DNA of 20,782 nt. Source: 2-01-FULL-39-10-A sp964525395. Lineage in GTDB: Bacteria; Patescibacteriota; Microgenomatia; Levybacterales; UBA12049. Below are positions 1 through 6,824 of the stretch, piece after piece. The notes under the pieces were generated by a model. That model worked only from the letters and a program-made list of their open reading frames with translations, was not told where the DNA came from and made no database searches. The DNA lies in assembly GCA_964525395.1 (NCBI GenBank), contig CAZGGU010000018.1, positions 1-20,782 of the forward strand, given 5' to 3'. Numbering within the stretch: the stretch's first letter is position 1; every line of letters starts with the position of its first letter. The position numbers and the translations under genes are program-made.

Positions 1-52
1 GAGCGCTTCCCTGTCACGGAAGAGGTCGCGGGTTCGAGTCCCGTCCACCCCG
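1..52 (+). tRNA. tRNA-Asp(GUC), 5' end cut by window
   Basis: This is the 3' two thirds of an aspartate tRNA. The anticodon stem pairs CTTCC (6-10) with GGAAG (18-22) around the loop CTGTCAC, giving anticodon GTC at 13-15. The T arm follows, with stem GCGGG/CCCGT and loop TTCGAGT. Bases 45-51 (CCACCCC) form the 3' acceptor strand and G52 is the discriminator base, as expected for tRNA-Asp. The 5' acceptor strand and D arm lie outside the window. The bases after G52 are CAC, so CCA is not encoded and must be added by a nucleotidyltransferase. Confidence 0.95.
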
Positions 53-58
53 CACAAT

Positions 59-550
59 ATGGATCAAGGATTGGATACAGAACCGAAAGAACCTCAAATA
101 ACTTCAAGAGTTTTAACTTCGGCTGAAATGACGGACTTAATTTATAAAGGTGAATCTTTACCTCAAGACCCTAGATTTCGCTCAGAAGAAAATGGCGGAG
201 TTTTTAAGTATTTTAGCTTACAAAATCTTTCAGATATTCATGCAGAAAAGAGAAAATATACATTACTAGAAGTAAATGGGCTAGTGGTGGGAGTAGCAGA
301 GCTAGAAGATAAGAATGGACATGAAGACGTTACCTGGATTAAATTCTTAACTATCGATCCGGAATTTAAAGGAAAAGGTTATGGCACCAAATTAGCAGAA
401 GCTGTTTTTAAATATGCGAAAGATTCTCAGAGATCACTTGAAACTTCATCCTATTCTCAAGAAGGTTACGTAAGATTAAAACATATTTTTAATAGATTAG
501 CAGAAGAAACAGGAGTAGCCTTTCAAGACACAGACAGAACGCTTGCTTGA
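59..550 (+). CDS. GNAT-family N-acetyltransferase
   Basis: A 163-residue protein with a GNAT fold in its second half. Around residues 92-122 it shows the acetyl-CoA-binding motif A: a beta strand ending in LTIDPEF, then K104-G-K-G107-Y-G109, which matches the Q/R-x-x-G-x-G/A pyrophosphate loop with Lys at the first position. A helix follows (KLAEAVFKYAK). A preceding strand pair (YTLLEVNGLVVGVAELED, 67-84) fits the usual core. The substrate cannot be told. The first 50 residues are polar and unassigned. The ATG lies six bases after the tRNA-Asp discriminator base, with no Shine-Dalgarno and no room for a separate promoter outside the tRNA, so it is probably co-transcribed with the tRNA. A later start at Met24 would still keep the domain. 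The stop is TGA. Confidence 0.8.
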   Translation: MDQGLDTEPKEPQITSRVLTSAEMTDLIYKGESLPQDPRFRSEENGGVFKYFSLQNLSDIHAEKRKYTLLEVNGLVVGVAELEDKNGHEDVTWIKFLTIDPEFKGKGYGTKLAEAVFKYAKDSQRSLETSSYSQEGYVRLKHIFNRLAEETGVAFQDTDRTLA

Positions 551-575
551 AGAAACTCTCCTCTGGTGGTAAGAT
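547..575 (+). promoter_or_regulatory. Putative sigma70-type promoter of polX
   Basis: TTGAAG (547-552) and TAAGAT (570-575) are separated by 17 bases. The -10 is extended by an upstream TG (567-568). The predicted transcription start, about seven bases past the -10, is at 582-583, only two or three bases before the GTG start of polX. The polX mRNA would therefore be leaderless or nearly so. No Shine-Dalgarno precedes the GTG. Confidence 0.5.
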
Positions 576-584
576 TTTCCTAAC

Positions 585-2348
585 GTGACGAATACTGAAA
601 TCGCCAAACTTCTTCGAGATGTAGCAGCTTCATATATCATAAAAAATGAAGCTAAATTTCGCTTCCAACTTCTCGCTTATCAAAACGCTGCTGAAATAAT
701 TGAAAACCTTCCCACCCAAGTAACAGACTTAGAAAAGGAGGGAAAACTAGATGCTATTCCTGGTGTGGGAACCACAATACAAGGCAGACTTGAAGAATTA
801 ATTAAAACTGGGCATGTAAAACATTTCGAAGAGGTGATGGATGGAATATCCCCTGCTGTCTTTCAGCTGATCGAAGTTCCATCTATTGGTCCTAAAAAGG
901 CGTACAAACTCTCTACGGAATTTGGACTTAAAAAAGCTGAAACAGCTACAACAGAACTTGCTCAAATAGCCAAAGAGGGGAAAATCGCAGGACTTGAAGG
1001 ATTTGGAGAAAAATCCCAAGCCGATATATTGCGTGCCCTGGAAGAATATAAAAAAGGGTATGGAAAAACCACGAAAATGCTTCTTCCATTTGCCGGAGAA
1101 ATTGCTCGAGACATGCTCGAATATCTTAAACAAGATAAAAATGTAAAAGAGGCTATGCCACTTGGCTCATTAAGAAGAAAAAAACCACTGGTCGGAGATA
1201 TCGATATCGCTGTAGTTTCTAAAGATCCTGCAAAAACAATTGATCATTTCACGAAATATCCTAGAGCTGGGAGAATTATCGAAAAAGGTCCGTCCGGCTC
1301 CTCTCTTCTTACCTCAGGCGGCGCACAAATTGATTTATTAGTGCTCGAACCTGATCAATGGGGCTCACTATTACAACATTTTACTGGAAGCAAAGATCAC
1401 AATGTTCATCTCAGAGAGCTTGCTCTTAAAAAAGGGCTCAGTCTAAATGAAAAAGGTATTAAAAATGTAAAAACTGAAAAAGTGGCTAAATATGCGAATG
1501 AAGAGGATTTTTATGAAGCAATTGGACTAGAATGGATCCCACCCGAAATGCGCGAAGATACTGGAGAGATTGAGCTGGCAATCCAGCATAAACTTCCTAA
1601 AATTATTGAAACTAAAGACATTAGAGGAGATTTCCATCTTCATTCTAGCTTTAATGTGGAGCAGTCTCACGATCAAGGCGCAAGTACAATCGAAGTGATG
1701 GTTCAAATGGCTAAATCATTAGATTATTCATATCTTGGCTTTTCAGAACATAATCCAAGTCAATCTAAACATACTAATCAACAAGTCGTAGCTTTAATCA
1801 AGAAACGCAATGCAGAAATAGACAAAATCGCTAAAAAAGAAAACTTCAAAATCTTCAAGATGATGGAAACAGATATTCTCCCCAATGGTTCATTAGCTCT
1901 TCCAGATGAGGCACTTGAAGAACTAGATGCGACAATAGTCTCTATTCATAGTGTCTTTAAGATGGCTAAAGAAGAAATGACTGAGCGCATTATTAAAGGC
2001 CTATCCCATCCTAAAGCTAAGATTCTCGCTCACCCAACCGGAAGACTACTTAATGAAAGAAATGGATATGAAGTAGACTTCGAGAAATTATTTAAATTTT
2101 GCGCAGTAAATAAAAAAGCTGTGGAAATTAATGCTTTTCCGAACAGACTTGATCTAGATGGACCATTAATCAGAATGGCAGTAGAAGCCGGAGTGAAACT
2201 TAGTATCGATACAGATTCACACGAAGTAAATCAAATGACTCTCATGCCTTATGGCGTAGATCAAGCTAGACGCGGTTGGGCTACAAAAGATGACATTCTA
2301 AATGCTTTAAGCTATAATGATGTTAAGTCATTTTTTGACTCGAAATAA
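585..2348 (+). CDS. polX: DNA polymerase X with C-terminal PHP domain
   Basis: A 587-residue family X DNA polymerase of the bacterial/archaeal PolX type, which fills short gaps in base-excision repair and carries a 3'-5' exonuclease/AP-endonuclease PHP domain. The N-terminal 8 kDa-like domain begins with the typical EIAKLLRDVA helix and AYQNAAEII, then helix-hairpin-helix elements near 57-63 (IPGVGTT), 98-106 and 137-145. The nucleotidyltransferase core has GSLRR (194-198) and metal ligands D205, D207 (GDIDIAV) and D250 (QIDLLV). The PHP domain covers about 346-587 with H351/H353, E388-H389, E428, H455, H483 and D544/H546 in conserved settings, so both activities look intact. Length is normal for the family (about 570-580). 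The start is GTG, chosen because the conserved N-terminus begins there. lemA follows with no spacer. Confidence 0.95.
   Translation: MTNTEIAKLLRDVAASYIIKNEAKFRFQLLAYQNAAEIIENLPTQVTDLEKEGKLDAIPGVGTTIQGRLEELIKTGHVKHFEEVMDGISPAVFQLIEVPSIGPKKAYKLSTEFGLKKAETATTELAQIAKEGKIAGLEGFGEKSQADILRALEEYKKGYGKTTKMLLPFAGEIARDMLEYLKQDKNVKEAMPLGSLRRKKPLVGDIDIAVVSKDPAKTIDHFTKYPRAGRIIEKGPSGSSLLTSGGAQIDLLVLEPDQWGSLLQHFTGSKDHNVHLRELALKKGLSLNEKGIKNVKTEKVAKYANEEDFYEAIGLEWIPPEMREDTGEIELAIQHKLPKIIETKDIRGDFHLHSSFNVEQSHDQGASTIEVMVQMAKSLDYSYLGFSEHNPSQSKHTNQQVVALIKKRNAEIDKIAKKENFKIFKMMETDILPNGSLALPDEALEELDATIVSIHSVFKMAKEEMTERIIKGLSHPKAKILAHPTGRLLNERNGYEVDFEKLFKFCAVNKKAVEINAFPNRLDLDGPLIRMAVEAGVKLSIDTDSHEVNQMTLMPYGVDQARRGWATKDDILNALSYNDVKSFFDSK
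2290..2318 (+). promoter_or_regulatory. Putative internal promoter for lemA-htpX
   Basis: Inside the 3' end of polX, ATGACA (2290-2295, one mismatch to TTGACA) and a perfect TATAAT (2313-2318) are spaced by 17 bases. Transcription would start near 2325 and leave a leader of about 24 bases before the lemA ATG at 2349. That leader contains a small hairpin, AGTCA(2326-2330)-TTTTT-TGACT(2336-2340), and no Shine-Dalgarno. Chance occurrence within a gene cannot be excluded. Confidence 0.5.
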
Positions 2349-2903
2349 ATGAATACTACAGTAATTATCATTTTAGTTATTATCGGAGCAGTTCTCCTTT
2401 TTACACTATTTCTTTATAACTCTTTAATCAGATCTCGACTTAGAGTTCATGAAGCATTCTCACAAATTGACGTTCAATTAAAAAGAAGAGCTGACTTAAT
2501 TCCAAATCTTATCGAAACAGTTAAAGGATATGCAAAACATGAAAAAGAAACTTTAACTCGTGTTACTGAACTGCGAACCGATCTTATTAATGCTAAATCT
2601 CCTGAGAAAAAAGCAGAAGTTAATAACCAAATCACTGATGCCCTTAAATCAATTTTCGCAGTAGCTGAATCATATCCCGATCTTAAGGCAAGTGAAAATT
2701 TTAAAGAGCTTCAAACACAGCTTCAAGATACAGAAGACAAAATCGCTTATTCAAGACAGTTTTATAACTCAAATGTTCTCGACTATAACACCAAACTACA
2801 AGTTTTTCCAAATGTAATACTTGTTAAATTCTTAAACTTCAAAGAAGCTGAATTCTTCGGTGCCTCAGAAGGCGACAAAAAACCAGTCAAGGTTACTTTC
2901 TAA
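2349..2903 (+). CDS. lemA: LemA family protein
   Basis: A 184-residue membrane-anchored LemA protein. One N-terminal transmembrane segment spans about 4-23, followed by a helical domain. The signature LKRRADLIPNLIETVKGYA occupies about 44-62 and the C-terminal part carries the typical YN..V.DYN...Q.FP pattern (near 150-165). Most of the chain should lie outside the membrane as a four-helix bundle. The exact biochemical role of LemA is not settled. It is very often found next to HtpX-type M48 proteases, as here, which suggests a shared role in envelope protein quality control. The ATG directly follows the polX TAA with no spacer and no Shine-Dalgarno, so translation may rely on coupling or on the internal promoter at 2290-2318. 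Confidence 0.92.
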   Translation: MNTTVIIILVIIGAVLLFTLFLYNSLIRSRLRVHEAFSQIDVQLKRRADLIPNLIETVKGYAKHEKETLTRVTELRTDLINAKSPEKKAEVNNQITDALKSIFAVAESYPDLKASENFKELQTQLQDTEDKIAYSRQFYNSNVLDYNTKLQVFPNVILVKFLNFKEAEFFGASEGDKKPVKVTF

Positions 2904-2908
2904 TAATC

Positions 2909-3793
2909 ATGAATCTTTACGGAGCAATCTCTTCCAACAAATGGAAAACATATCTTATCATGCTGCTTTTCGTGGCATTTATCACCACTCTCGTGTATAT
3001 TTTTTCCCAAGTTTTAGGGTATGGCCTAGGATTGGTGGGGTTTGCCTTAGTGCTAGGTGGATTAACCTCAATCGGAAGCTATTATTATTCTGATAAATTA
3101 GTTTTAGCCACCACTGGCGCCAAACCAGCAACTAAAGCAGAATACCCTAAGTTTTATCGCGTAGTAGAAAACCTCTCTATCGCAGCCGGACTTCCTATGC
3201 CTAAGATTTATGTGATTAATGACCGCTCTCCTAATGCTTTCGCTACAGGCAGAGATCCTAAGCACGCTGTAGTCTGCGCAACCACAGGACTTCTTGATAT
3301 GATGACCAATATCGAATTAGAAGGTGTAATCGCACATGAACTATCTCACATCAAGAATTATGACATTCGCCTTATGGGAGTAGTCGCTATTCTTATTGGT
3401 TTCGTAGCTATGCTTTCAGATCTATTTATTCGTGCTCAGTTTCTTTCTGATTCAGAAGATAATAGAGTTGGAGTAATTATGCTCATCGTTGCTTTAGCAC
3501 TAGCGATTCTTTCACCAATCGCTGCTATGCTTATTCAAGCATCAATAAGTAGAAAAAGAGAATATTTGGCAGATGCTTCAGGCGCACTATTAACAAGGTA
3601 TCCTGAAGGACTTGCTTCCGCTTTAGAAAAACTGGCTGCGGACCATACAGCTCCAAAAACTGCGAGCAACGCTACAGCACATTTATTTATCGAAAATCCA
3701 TTTGATAATAAAAAGGTAAAAAATTTCTTCACAGGACTATTTAACACTCACCCACCCCTTGAGGAAAGAATAAAAGTTCTAAGATCAATGTAA
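2909..3793 (+). CDS. htpX: HtpX-like M48 membrane zinc metalloprotease
   Basis: A 294-residue integral membrane protease of the HtpX (M48B) family, which degrades misfolded membrane proteins. Two hydrophobic segments lie at about 14-34 and 38-60, and two more at about 155-174 and 187-209. The zinc-binding motif is HELSH (H143, E144, H147), with the third ligand E218 in REYLADA. The C-terminus ends in the family's THPPLEERI motif. The active-site set is complete and the length is normal (about 290). It starts five bases after the lemA stop and probably shares its transcript. No Shine-Dalgarno is visible before the ATG. Confidence 0.95.
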   Translation: MNLYGAISSNKWKTYLIMLLFVAFITTLVYIFSQVLGYGLGLVGFALVLGGLTSIGSYYYSDKLVLATTGAKPATKAEYPKFYRVVENLSIAAGLPMPKIYVINDRSPNAFATGRDPKHAVVCATTGLLDMMTNIELEGVIAHELSHIKNYDIRLMGVVAILIGFVAMLSDLFIRAQFLSDSEDNRVGVIMLIVALALAILSPIAAMLIQASISRKREYLADASGALLTRYPEGLASALEKLAADHTAPKTASNATAHLFIENPFDNKKVKNFFTGLFNTHPPLEERIKVLRSM

Positions 3794-3803
3794 GCCTCTT
3801 AAA

Positions 3804-3812
3804 TGCTACAAT
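3804..3812 (+). promoter_or_regulatory. Extended -10 promoter of murT (leaderless)
   Basis: TGC-TACAAT (3804-3812) is an extended -10 element with one mismatch in the hexamer. Exactly six bases separate the hexamer from the murT ATG at 3819, placing the expected transcription start on or next to the A of the start codon. No convincing -35 lies 16-18 bases upstream, which is tolerated for extended -10 promoters. There is no Shine-Dalgarno. Confidence 0.6.
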
Positions 3813-3818
3813 ATTAGA

Positions 3819-5141
3819 ATGATCAATTTTGCTTCAACTCTTTTTGGCAAAACTCTGATTTTCGGGAGTTCTACCTTGAATCTGGGTTCTGGCTCTACTT
3901 GGCCGGGACATATCGCACTAAAAGCCAATAAAAATTTCATCAAAGATACTTTAAAAAACTCAAGCACGAAAATTGTGGTAATCGTGGGAACAAATGGAAA
4001 AACCACTACAGGAAGACTTACTACTTCAATAATCAGAGAAGATGGAAAGAGTTATTTACAAAACAAAGCAGGGGCAAATTTAGTAAATGGACTCGCCTCT
4101 ACTCTTATTCGCGGTTCAAGTATTACGGGAAAATTAGAGAAAGATTACCTTATCTTTGAAGCAGATGAAAATGCCCTTCCCCAAGTACTCAAAGAAATAA
4201 CTCCAGATTATATTATTTGTTTAGATTTATTCCGTGATCAGCTGGACCGTTATGGCGAGGTGGATTCTATCGCGAAAAAATGGCATTCTGCCATGCAGAA
4301 TTTAAATGAGAAGACAACTTTAATTTTAAATGCTGATGATCCTCAGATAGCATTCTTGGGTACTAAAAGTAAACCTGCCCGCTATGCTTCGCAGCGAGTA
4401 GCAGGCGGGGCTAAAATCTACTATTTTGGTTTGGATACAGCCCATTCGACAGGCTCAGGGTTGAAACACGGAGCCGATACTACGCATTGTCCTAAATGTT
4501 TAGAAAAACTAGAATTTAAAACTGTCTTTTTCTCTCACGTCGGAATCTGGTCATGTCCAAAGTGCGGTTTGAAACGTCCAAACCCAGATCTCTCCAAACT
4601 CAACTACTATCCCCTCCCAGGAACATATAACAAATATAATGCGCTCGCTGCGGCACTTTTCGGAAAGTTAGATAATATTGAGGAATCCAAAATTGAAGCG
4701 GCCTTCAAGTCTTTCACCCCTGCTTTTGGTCGAGGTGAAAAAATTCAGTACCACGGAAAAACAGTGCAAGTATTCCTGAGTAAAAATCCAACTAGCTTTA
4801 ATGAATCACTTGAAACGATCAATGAGCTAGGAGGAAAAAATATATTAATAGTTCTTAATGACAGAATTCCTGATGGGCTCGATATTTCCTGGATTTGGGA
4901 CATAGATATTGAAAATCTGGTTAAAAAGGATGCAAACGTAGCTGTTTCTGGAGATAGAGTTTACGATTTAGCATTGAGGCTTAAATATGCTGAAAAATTT
5001 TCCCACCTGGAGCAAGATCTAGAAAAAGCTATAAACATGATGGCTGAAAATACACTAGCTAATGAAACTCTATATATTCTTCCAAACTATTCAGCCATGC
5101 TCGAAACTCGTAAAATATTAACAGGAAAAAAAATTCTTTAA
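3819..5141 (+). CDS. murT: Lipid II isoglutaminyl synthase, MurT subunit
   Basis: A 440-residue Mur-ligase-like protein that, with GatD, amidates D-glutamate of the lipid II stem peptide to D-isoglutamine using ATP and glutamine-derived ammonia. The ATP loop is GTNGKTTT (57-64). The Mur central domain carries an inserted Cys4 zinc ribbon, C224-P-K-C227 and C246-P-K-C249, which is diagnostic of MurT. The C-terminal DUF1727 region has the NDRIPDGLDISWIWD block (347-361) that includes the conserved acidic residue linked to the GatD catalytic site. The length matches the family (about 435-450). The ATG is set by its position six bases after an extended -10 box. gatD follows after eight bases, supporting a two-gene operon. 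It acts in the cytoplasm on the membrane-bound precursor. Confidence 0.94.
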   Translation: MINFASTLFGKTLIFGSSTLNLGSGSTWPGHIALKANKNFIKDTLKNSSTKIVVIVGTNGKTTTGRLTTSIIREDGKSYLQNKAGANLVNGLASTLIRGSSITGKLEKDYLIFEADENALPQVLKEITPDYIICLDLFRDQLDRYGEVDSIAKKWHSAMQNLNEKTTLILNADDPQIAFLGTKSKPARYASQRVAGGAKIYYFGLDTAHSTGSGLKHGADTTHCPKCLEKLEFKTVFFSHVGIWSCPKCGLKRPNPDLSKLNYYPLPGTYNKYNALAAALFGKLDNIEESKIEAAFKSFTPAFGRGEKIQYHGKTVQVFLSKNPTSFNESLETINELGGKNILIVLNDRIPDGLDISWIWDIDIENLVKKDANVAVSGDRVYDLALRLKYAEKFSHLEQDLEKAINMMAENTLANETLYILPNYSAMLETRKILTGKKIL

Positions 5142-5149
5142 ACTGAATT

Positions 5150-5926
5150 ATGAATAAGGATAATAAAAAATTACCAAAAAGTGAGAAATTGGAAGCTAGC
5201 AGTGAAAAGTTAGTAATAGGTTGGCTTTACCCGGAGCTCATGAATATTTATGGAGACAGAGGAAATATTATCTCTCTGACTAAAAGATGTAACTGGCGAG
5301 GAATAAAAACAGAAGTTCTAGAACTTAACCCAGGATTTGACCAAAAACTACTTTCTAAATGTGACATTTTAGTCATGGGAGGGGCACAAGATCAACAGCA
5401 AACAATCGTAAATAAAGATCTTTTAAGAATCAAGAAAACATTAACTGAAAAAATTGAAGATGGCACACCAGGGCTTTTCGTTTGCGGTGGATTTCAGTTC
5501 TTAGGTAAATATTATAAAGAAGCAGATGGCACTCAAATTGATGGATTAGGAATTTTCGATCTTTATACCCAGAATCCAGGAAGCAACCACCCAAGACTTA
5601 TCGGTAATATCAGTGTTAAAGTAGAAGATTTTATTGTAGTAGGTTTTGAGAATCATGGAGGAAGAACATACTTGGGATCTGTAATTAATGAACTAGGAAC
5701 TGTCATTAAAGGTCATGGGAATAATGAAACTGATACTACAGAAGGCGCCAGATATAAAAATAGTTTCGGTACGTATCTTCACGGACCAATATTACCTAAA
5801 AATCCAGAACTAGCAGATCTATTAATCAGAATTGCGATGGAGCGAAAATATAAGGAATTTGAATTAAAAGAACTTGATGATCAGCTGGAAATAATCGCGA
5901 AGGAAACGATTTTAACTAAGCTGTAG
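5150..5926 (+). CDS. gatD: Lipid II isoglutaminyl synthase, glutaminase subunit GatD
   Basis: A 258-residue class I glutamine amidotransferase, partner of MurT (this GatD is unrelated to the GatCAB tRNA amidotransferase encoded downstream). The core begins at about residue 22 with VIGWLYPELMNIYGDRGN, typical of the CobB/CobQ-like GatD group. The nucleophile elbow is FVCGGFQFLG with C112, and the catalytic His is H211 in SFGTYLHGPILPKNP. These lie about 18-22 residues later than in the roughly 243-residue staphylococcal GatD, consistent with the charged N-terminal extension of about 21 residues here. The glutaminase looks active. The start has no Shine-Dalgarno or promoter, so it probably depends on the murT transcript. 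Its last 11 bases overlap the end of a minus-strand gene. Confidence 0.93.
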   Translation: MNKDNKKLPKSEKLEASSEKLVIGWLYPELMNIYGDRGNIISLTKRCNWRGIKTEVLELNPGFDQKLLSKCDILVMGGAQDQQQTIVNKDLLRIKKTLTEKIEDGTPGLFVCGGFQFLGKYYKEADGTQIDGLGIFDLYTQNPGSNHPRLIGNISVKVEDFIVVGFENHGGRTYLGSVINELGTVIKGHGNNETDTTEGARYKNSFGTYLHGPILPKNPELADLLIRIAMERKYKEFELKELDDQLEIIAKETILTKL

Positions 5927-6125
5927 ACTCTTGAAGTTCGTTTTCGCCTACGACAAATAACTTTCTCTCAAATACTTCTCCTTCAGCAAGACTTTGCTTA
6001 ATTAATAGCCAATCACCAACAGTAGCTCCGTGTTTTCTTTCAGGAAGATCTAAATTCTCCCTTTTACGTAGACTGGCAATTTCTCGATCTATCTGCTCTC
6101 CAGTTAAAAACTGTCCTTCAATCAT
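5916..6125 (-). CDS. Hypothetical protein, 69 aa, unknown family
   Basis: I do not recognise this small protein. It is 69 residues, soluble and highly charged, with a predicted helix near the N-terminus (GEQIDREIASLRKRE), a central HGATVGDWLLIKQ segment and a C-terminal strand-like VFERKLFVVGENE. It has no signal peptide, cysteine pair or membrane segment. It begins 12 bases after the stop of the other minus-strand gene and is probably its operon partner. An AT-rich TATAAA (6135-6130 on the minus strand) lies four bases before the ATG, so a weak promoter of its own is possible. Its final 11 bases overlap the end of gatD tail to tail. It is kept as real because the only plus-strand annotation competing for this space is the gatD tail, but evidence is modest. 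Confidence 0.6.
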   Translation of the reverse strand: MIEGQFLTGEQIDREIASLRKRENLDLPERKHGATVGDWLLIKQSLAEGEVFERKLFVVGENELQESTA

Positions 6126-6137
6126 ATTATTTATAAA

Positions 6138-6476
6138 TTACTGCTCATTCAGCGGAAAAATAACTATTGATCTGTCAAATCTTTCTTGTAATTCGAGGTC
6201 ATGCCAGAGGCTATATGGCTCAGGATAGCTTTGCTCAAGCACAAGCTTTCTTAAAACCTTCGAGTCCACACTTGAAGCCTCTTCCATAACTTTCTCTAAT
6301 ACCCCTTCTTTAATTCGCGGAATCCTACGTAAAGTATCTTTCACCATTACCCTTCTTCGTTCTGGCTGAGGCTCCGGCTCTGGCATAAATGGTGCGCTGA
6401 TTGCCGTCGGACGAGGTGGCTCACCTGCTCCTCCTCCAGAAAAAACGATTAAATTTGAAACATTCTCCAAACTCAT
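6138..6476 (-). CDS. Hypothetical protein, 112 aa, unknown family
   Basis: An unrecognised 112-residue protein. It has a short N-terminal stretch, a Gly/Pro-rich low-complexity linker (GGGAGEPPRP near 15-24 and PEPEPQPERRR near 32-42), a charged helical region (about 45-80), and a C-terminal YPEPYSLWHDLELQERF segment ending in a hydrophobic strand and LNEQ. No membrane span or catalytic motif is evident. The start is placed at the ATG at 6476 because a perfect extended -10 (TGT-TATAAT) ends six bases upstream on the minus strand. A TTG two codons further upstream is less likely. That promoter is the best support for this being a gene. It is divergent from gatC and leads the 69-residue gene after a 12-base gap. 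Confidence 0.65.
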   Translation of the reverse strand: MSLENVSNLIVFSGGGAGEPPRPTAISAPFMPEPEPQPERRRVMVKDTLRRIPRIKEGVLEKVMEEASSVDSKVLRKLVLEQSYPEPYSLWHDLELQERFDRSIVIFPLNEQ

Positions 6477-6482
6477 GGGCAA

Positions 6483-6491
6483 ATTATAACA
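6483..6491 (-). promoter_or_regulatory. Extended -10 promoter of the minus-strand gene pair
   Basis: Read on the minus strand, TGT-TATAAT (6491 down to 6483) is a perfect extended -10. Six bases (6482-6477) separate it from the ATG at 6476, so the transcript should begin at or beside the start codon. No good -35 is seen 16-18 bases upstream. That -35 position (about 6505-6511) coincides with the -35 box of the divergent gatC promoter. Confidence 0.62.
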
Positions 6492-6504
6492 TACGTTAAG
6501 CTGA

Positions 6505-6533
6505 TTGATATGAGGCTAGCGCTCCGCTATAAT
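6505..6533 (+). promoter_or_regulatory. Sigma70-type promoter of the gat operon (leaderless)
   Basis: TTGATA (6505-6510) and a perfect TATAAT (6528-6533) are spaced by exactly 17 bases, the best promoter in the window. The hexamer ends six bases before ATG 6540, predicting a leaderless mRNA starting at the A of the gatC start codon. This placement argues against an in-frame upstream ATG at 6510, which would lie at the -35 box, upstream of the transcription start. Confidence 0.72.
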
Positions 6534-6539
6534 CAAGTC

Positions 6540-6824
6540 ATGAGTTTTGATATAAAACATGTCGCCAAATTAGCTTCTCTCACTCTTTCTGATGAAGAGT
6601 CTGAAAAATTTGAAAAGCAGCTCGCTGAAACTGCTGAGCATATGGATAACCTTAACAGCGTAGACACAGAGGGCGTTGAACCAACTTCCCAGGTAACTGG
6701 ACTTGAAAATATCGCACGAGAAGATGAAATCACTCCGTCCCTAACACAAGAACAGGCACTTATGAATGCGAAATCCACATACAACGGTTTTTTCAAAGTG
6801 AAAGGAATTCTCAGCAGTGAGTGA
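6540..6824 (+). CDS. gatC: Asp-tRNA(Asn)/Glu-tRNA(Gln) amidotransferase subunit C
   Basis: A 94-residue GatC, the small subunit that wraps around and stabilises GatA-GatB. The N-terminus has the family pattern of a helix with HVAKLASLTLSDEE followed by an amphipathic helix (KFEKQLAETAEHMDNL), then VDTEGVEPTSQVTGLEN, and ends near YNGFFKVKGIL (compare the usual FKVPRVL). The length is typical (90-100). An in-frame ATG ten codons upstream (6510) was rejected because it precedes the predicted transcription start and the extra residues do not match GatC. It is the first gene of a run leading through gatA and gatB. The next gene overlaps its end by eight bases. Confidence 0.94.
   Translation: MSFDIKHVAKLASLTLSDEESEKFEKQLAETAEHMDNLNSVDTEGVEPTSQVTGLENIAREDEITPSLTQEQALMNAKSTYNGFFKVKGILSSE

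Noticed and set aside
548..550. Possible UGA recoding, as in some Patescibacteria
   Set aside because: TGA ends the acetyltransferase and gatC at sensible points and no conserved protein needs TGA read through, so the standard bacterial code applies.
2860..3093. 77-codon plus-strand frame spanning the lemA-htpX junction
   Set aside because: It overlaps the ends of two well-supported genes in another frame and has no recognisable features.
5916..5926. Bidirectional terminator at the gatD / minus-strand convergence
   Set aside because: The two coding regions overlap by 11 bases with no hairpin or T tract there, so a terminator cannot be supported.
6510..6539. Upstream ATG extending GatC by ten residues
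   Set aside because: It lies at the gatC -35 box, upstream of the predicted transcription start, and the added residues do not resemble GatC; the ATG at 6540 is used.
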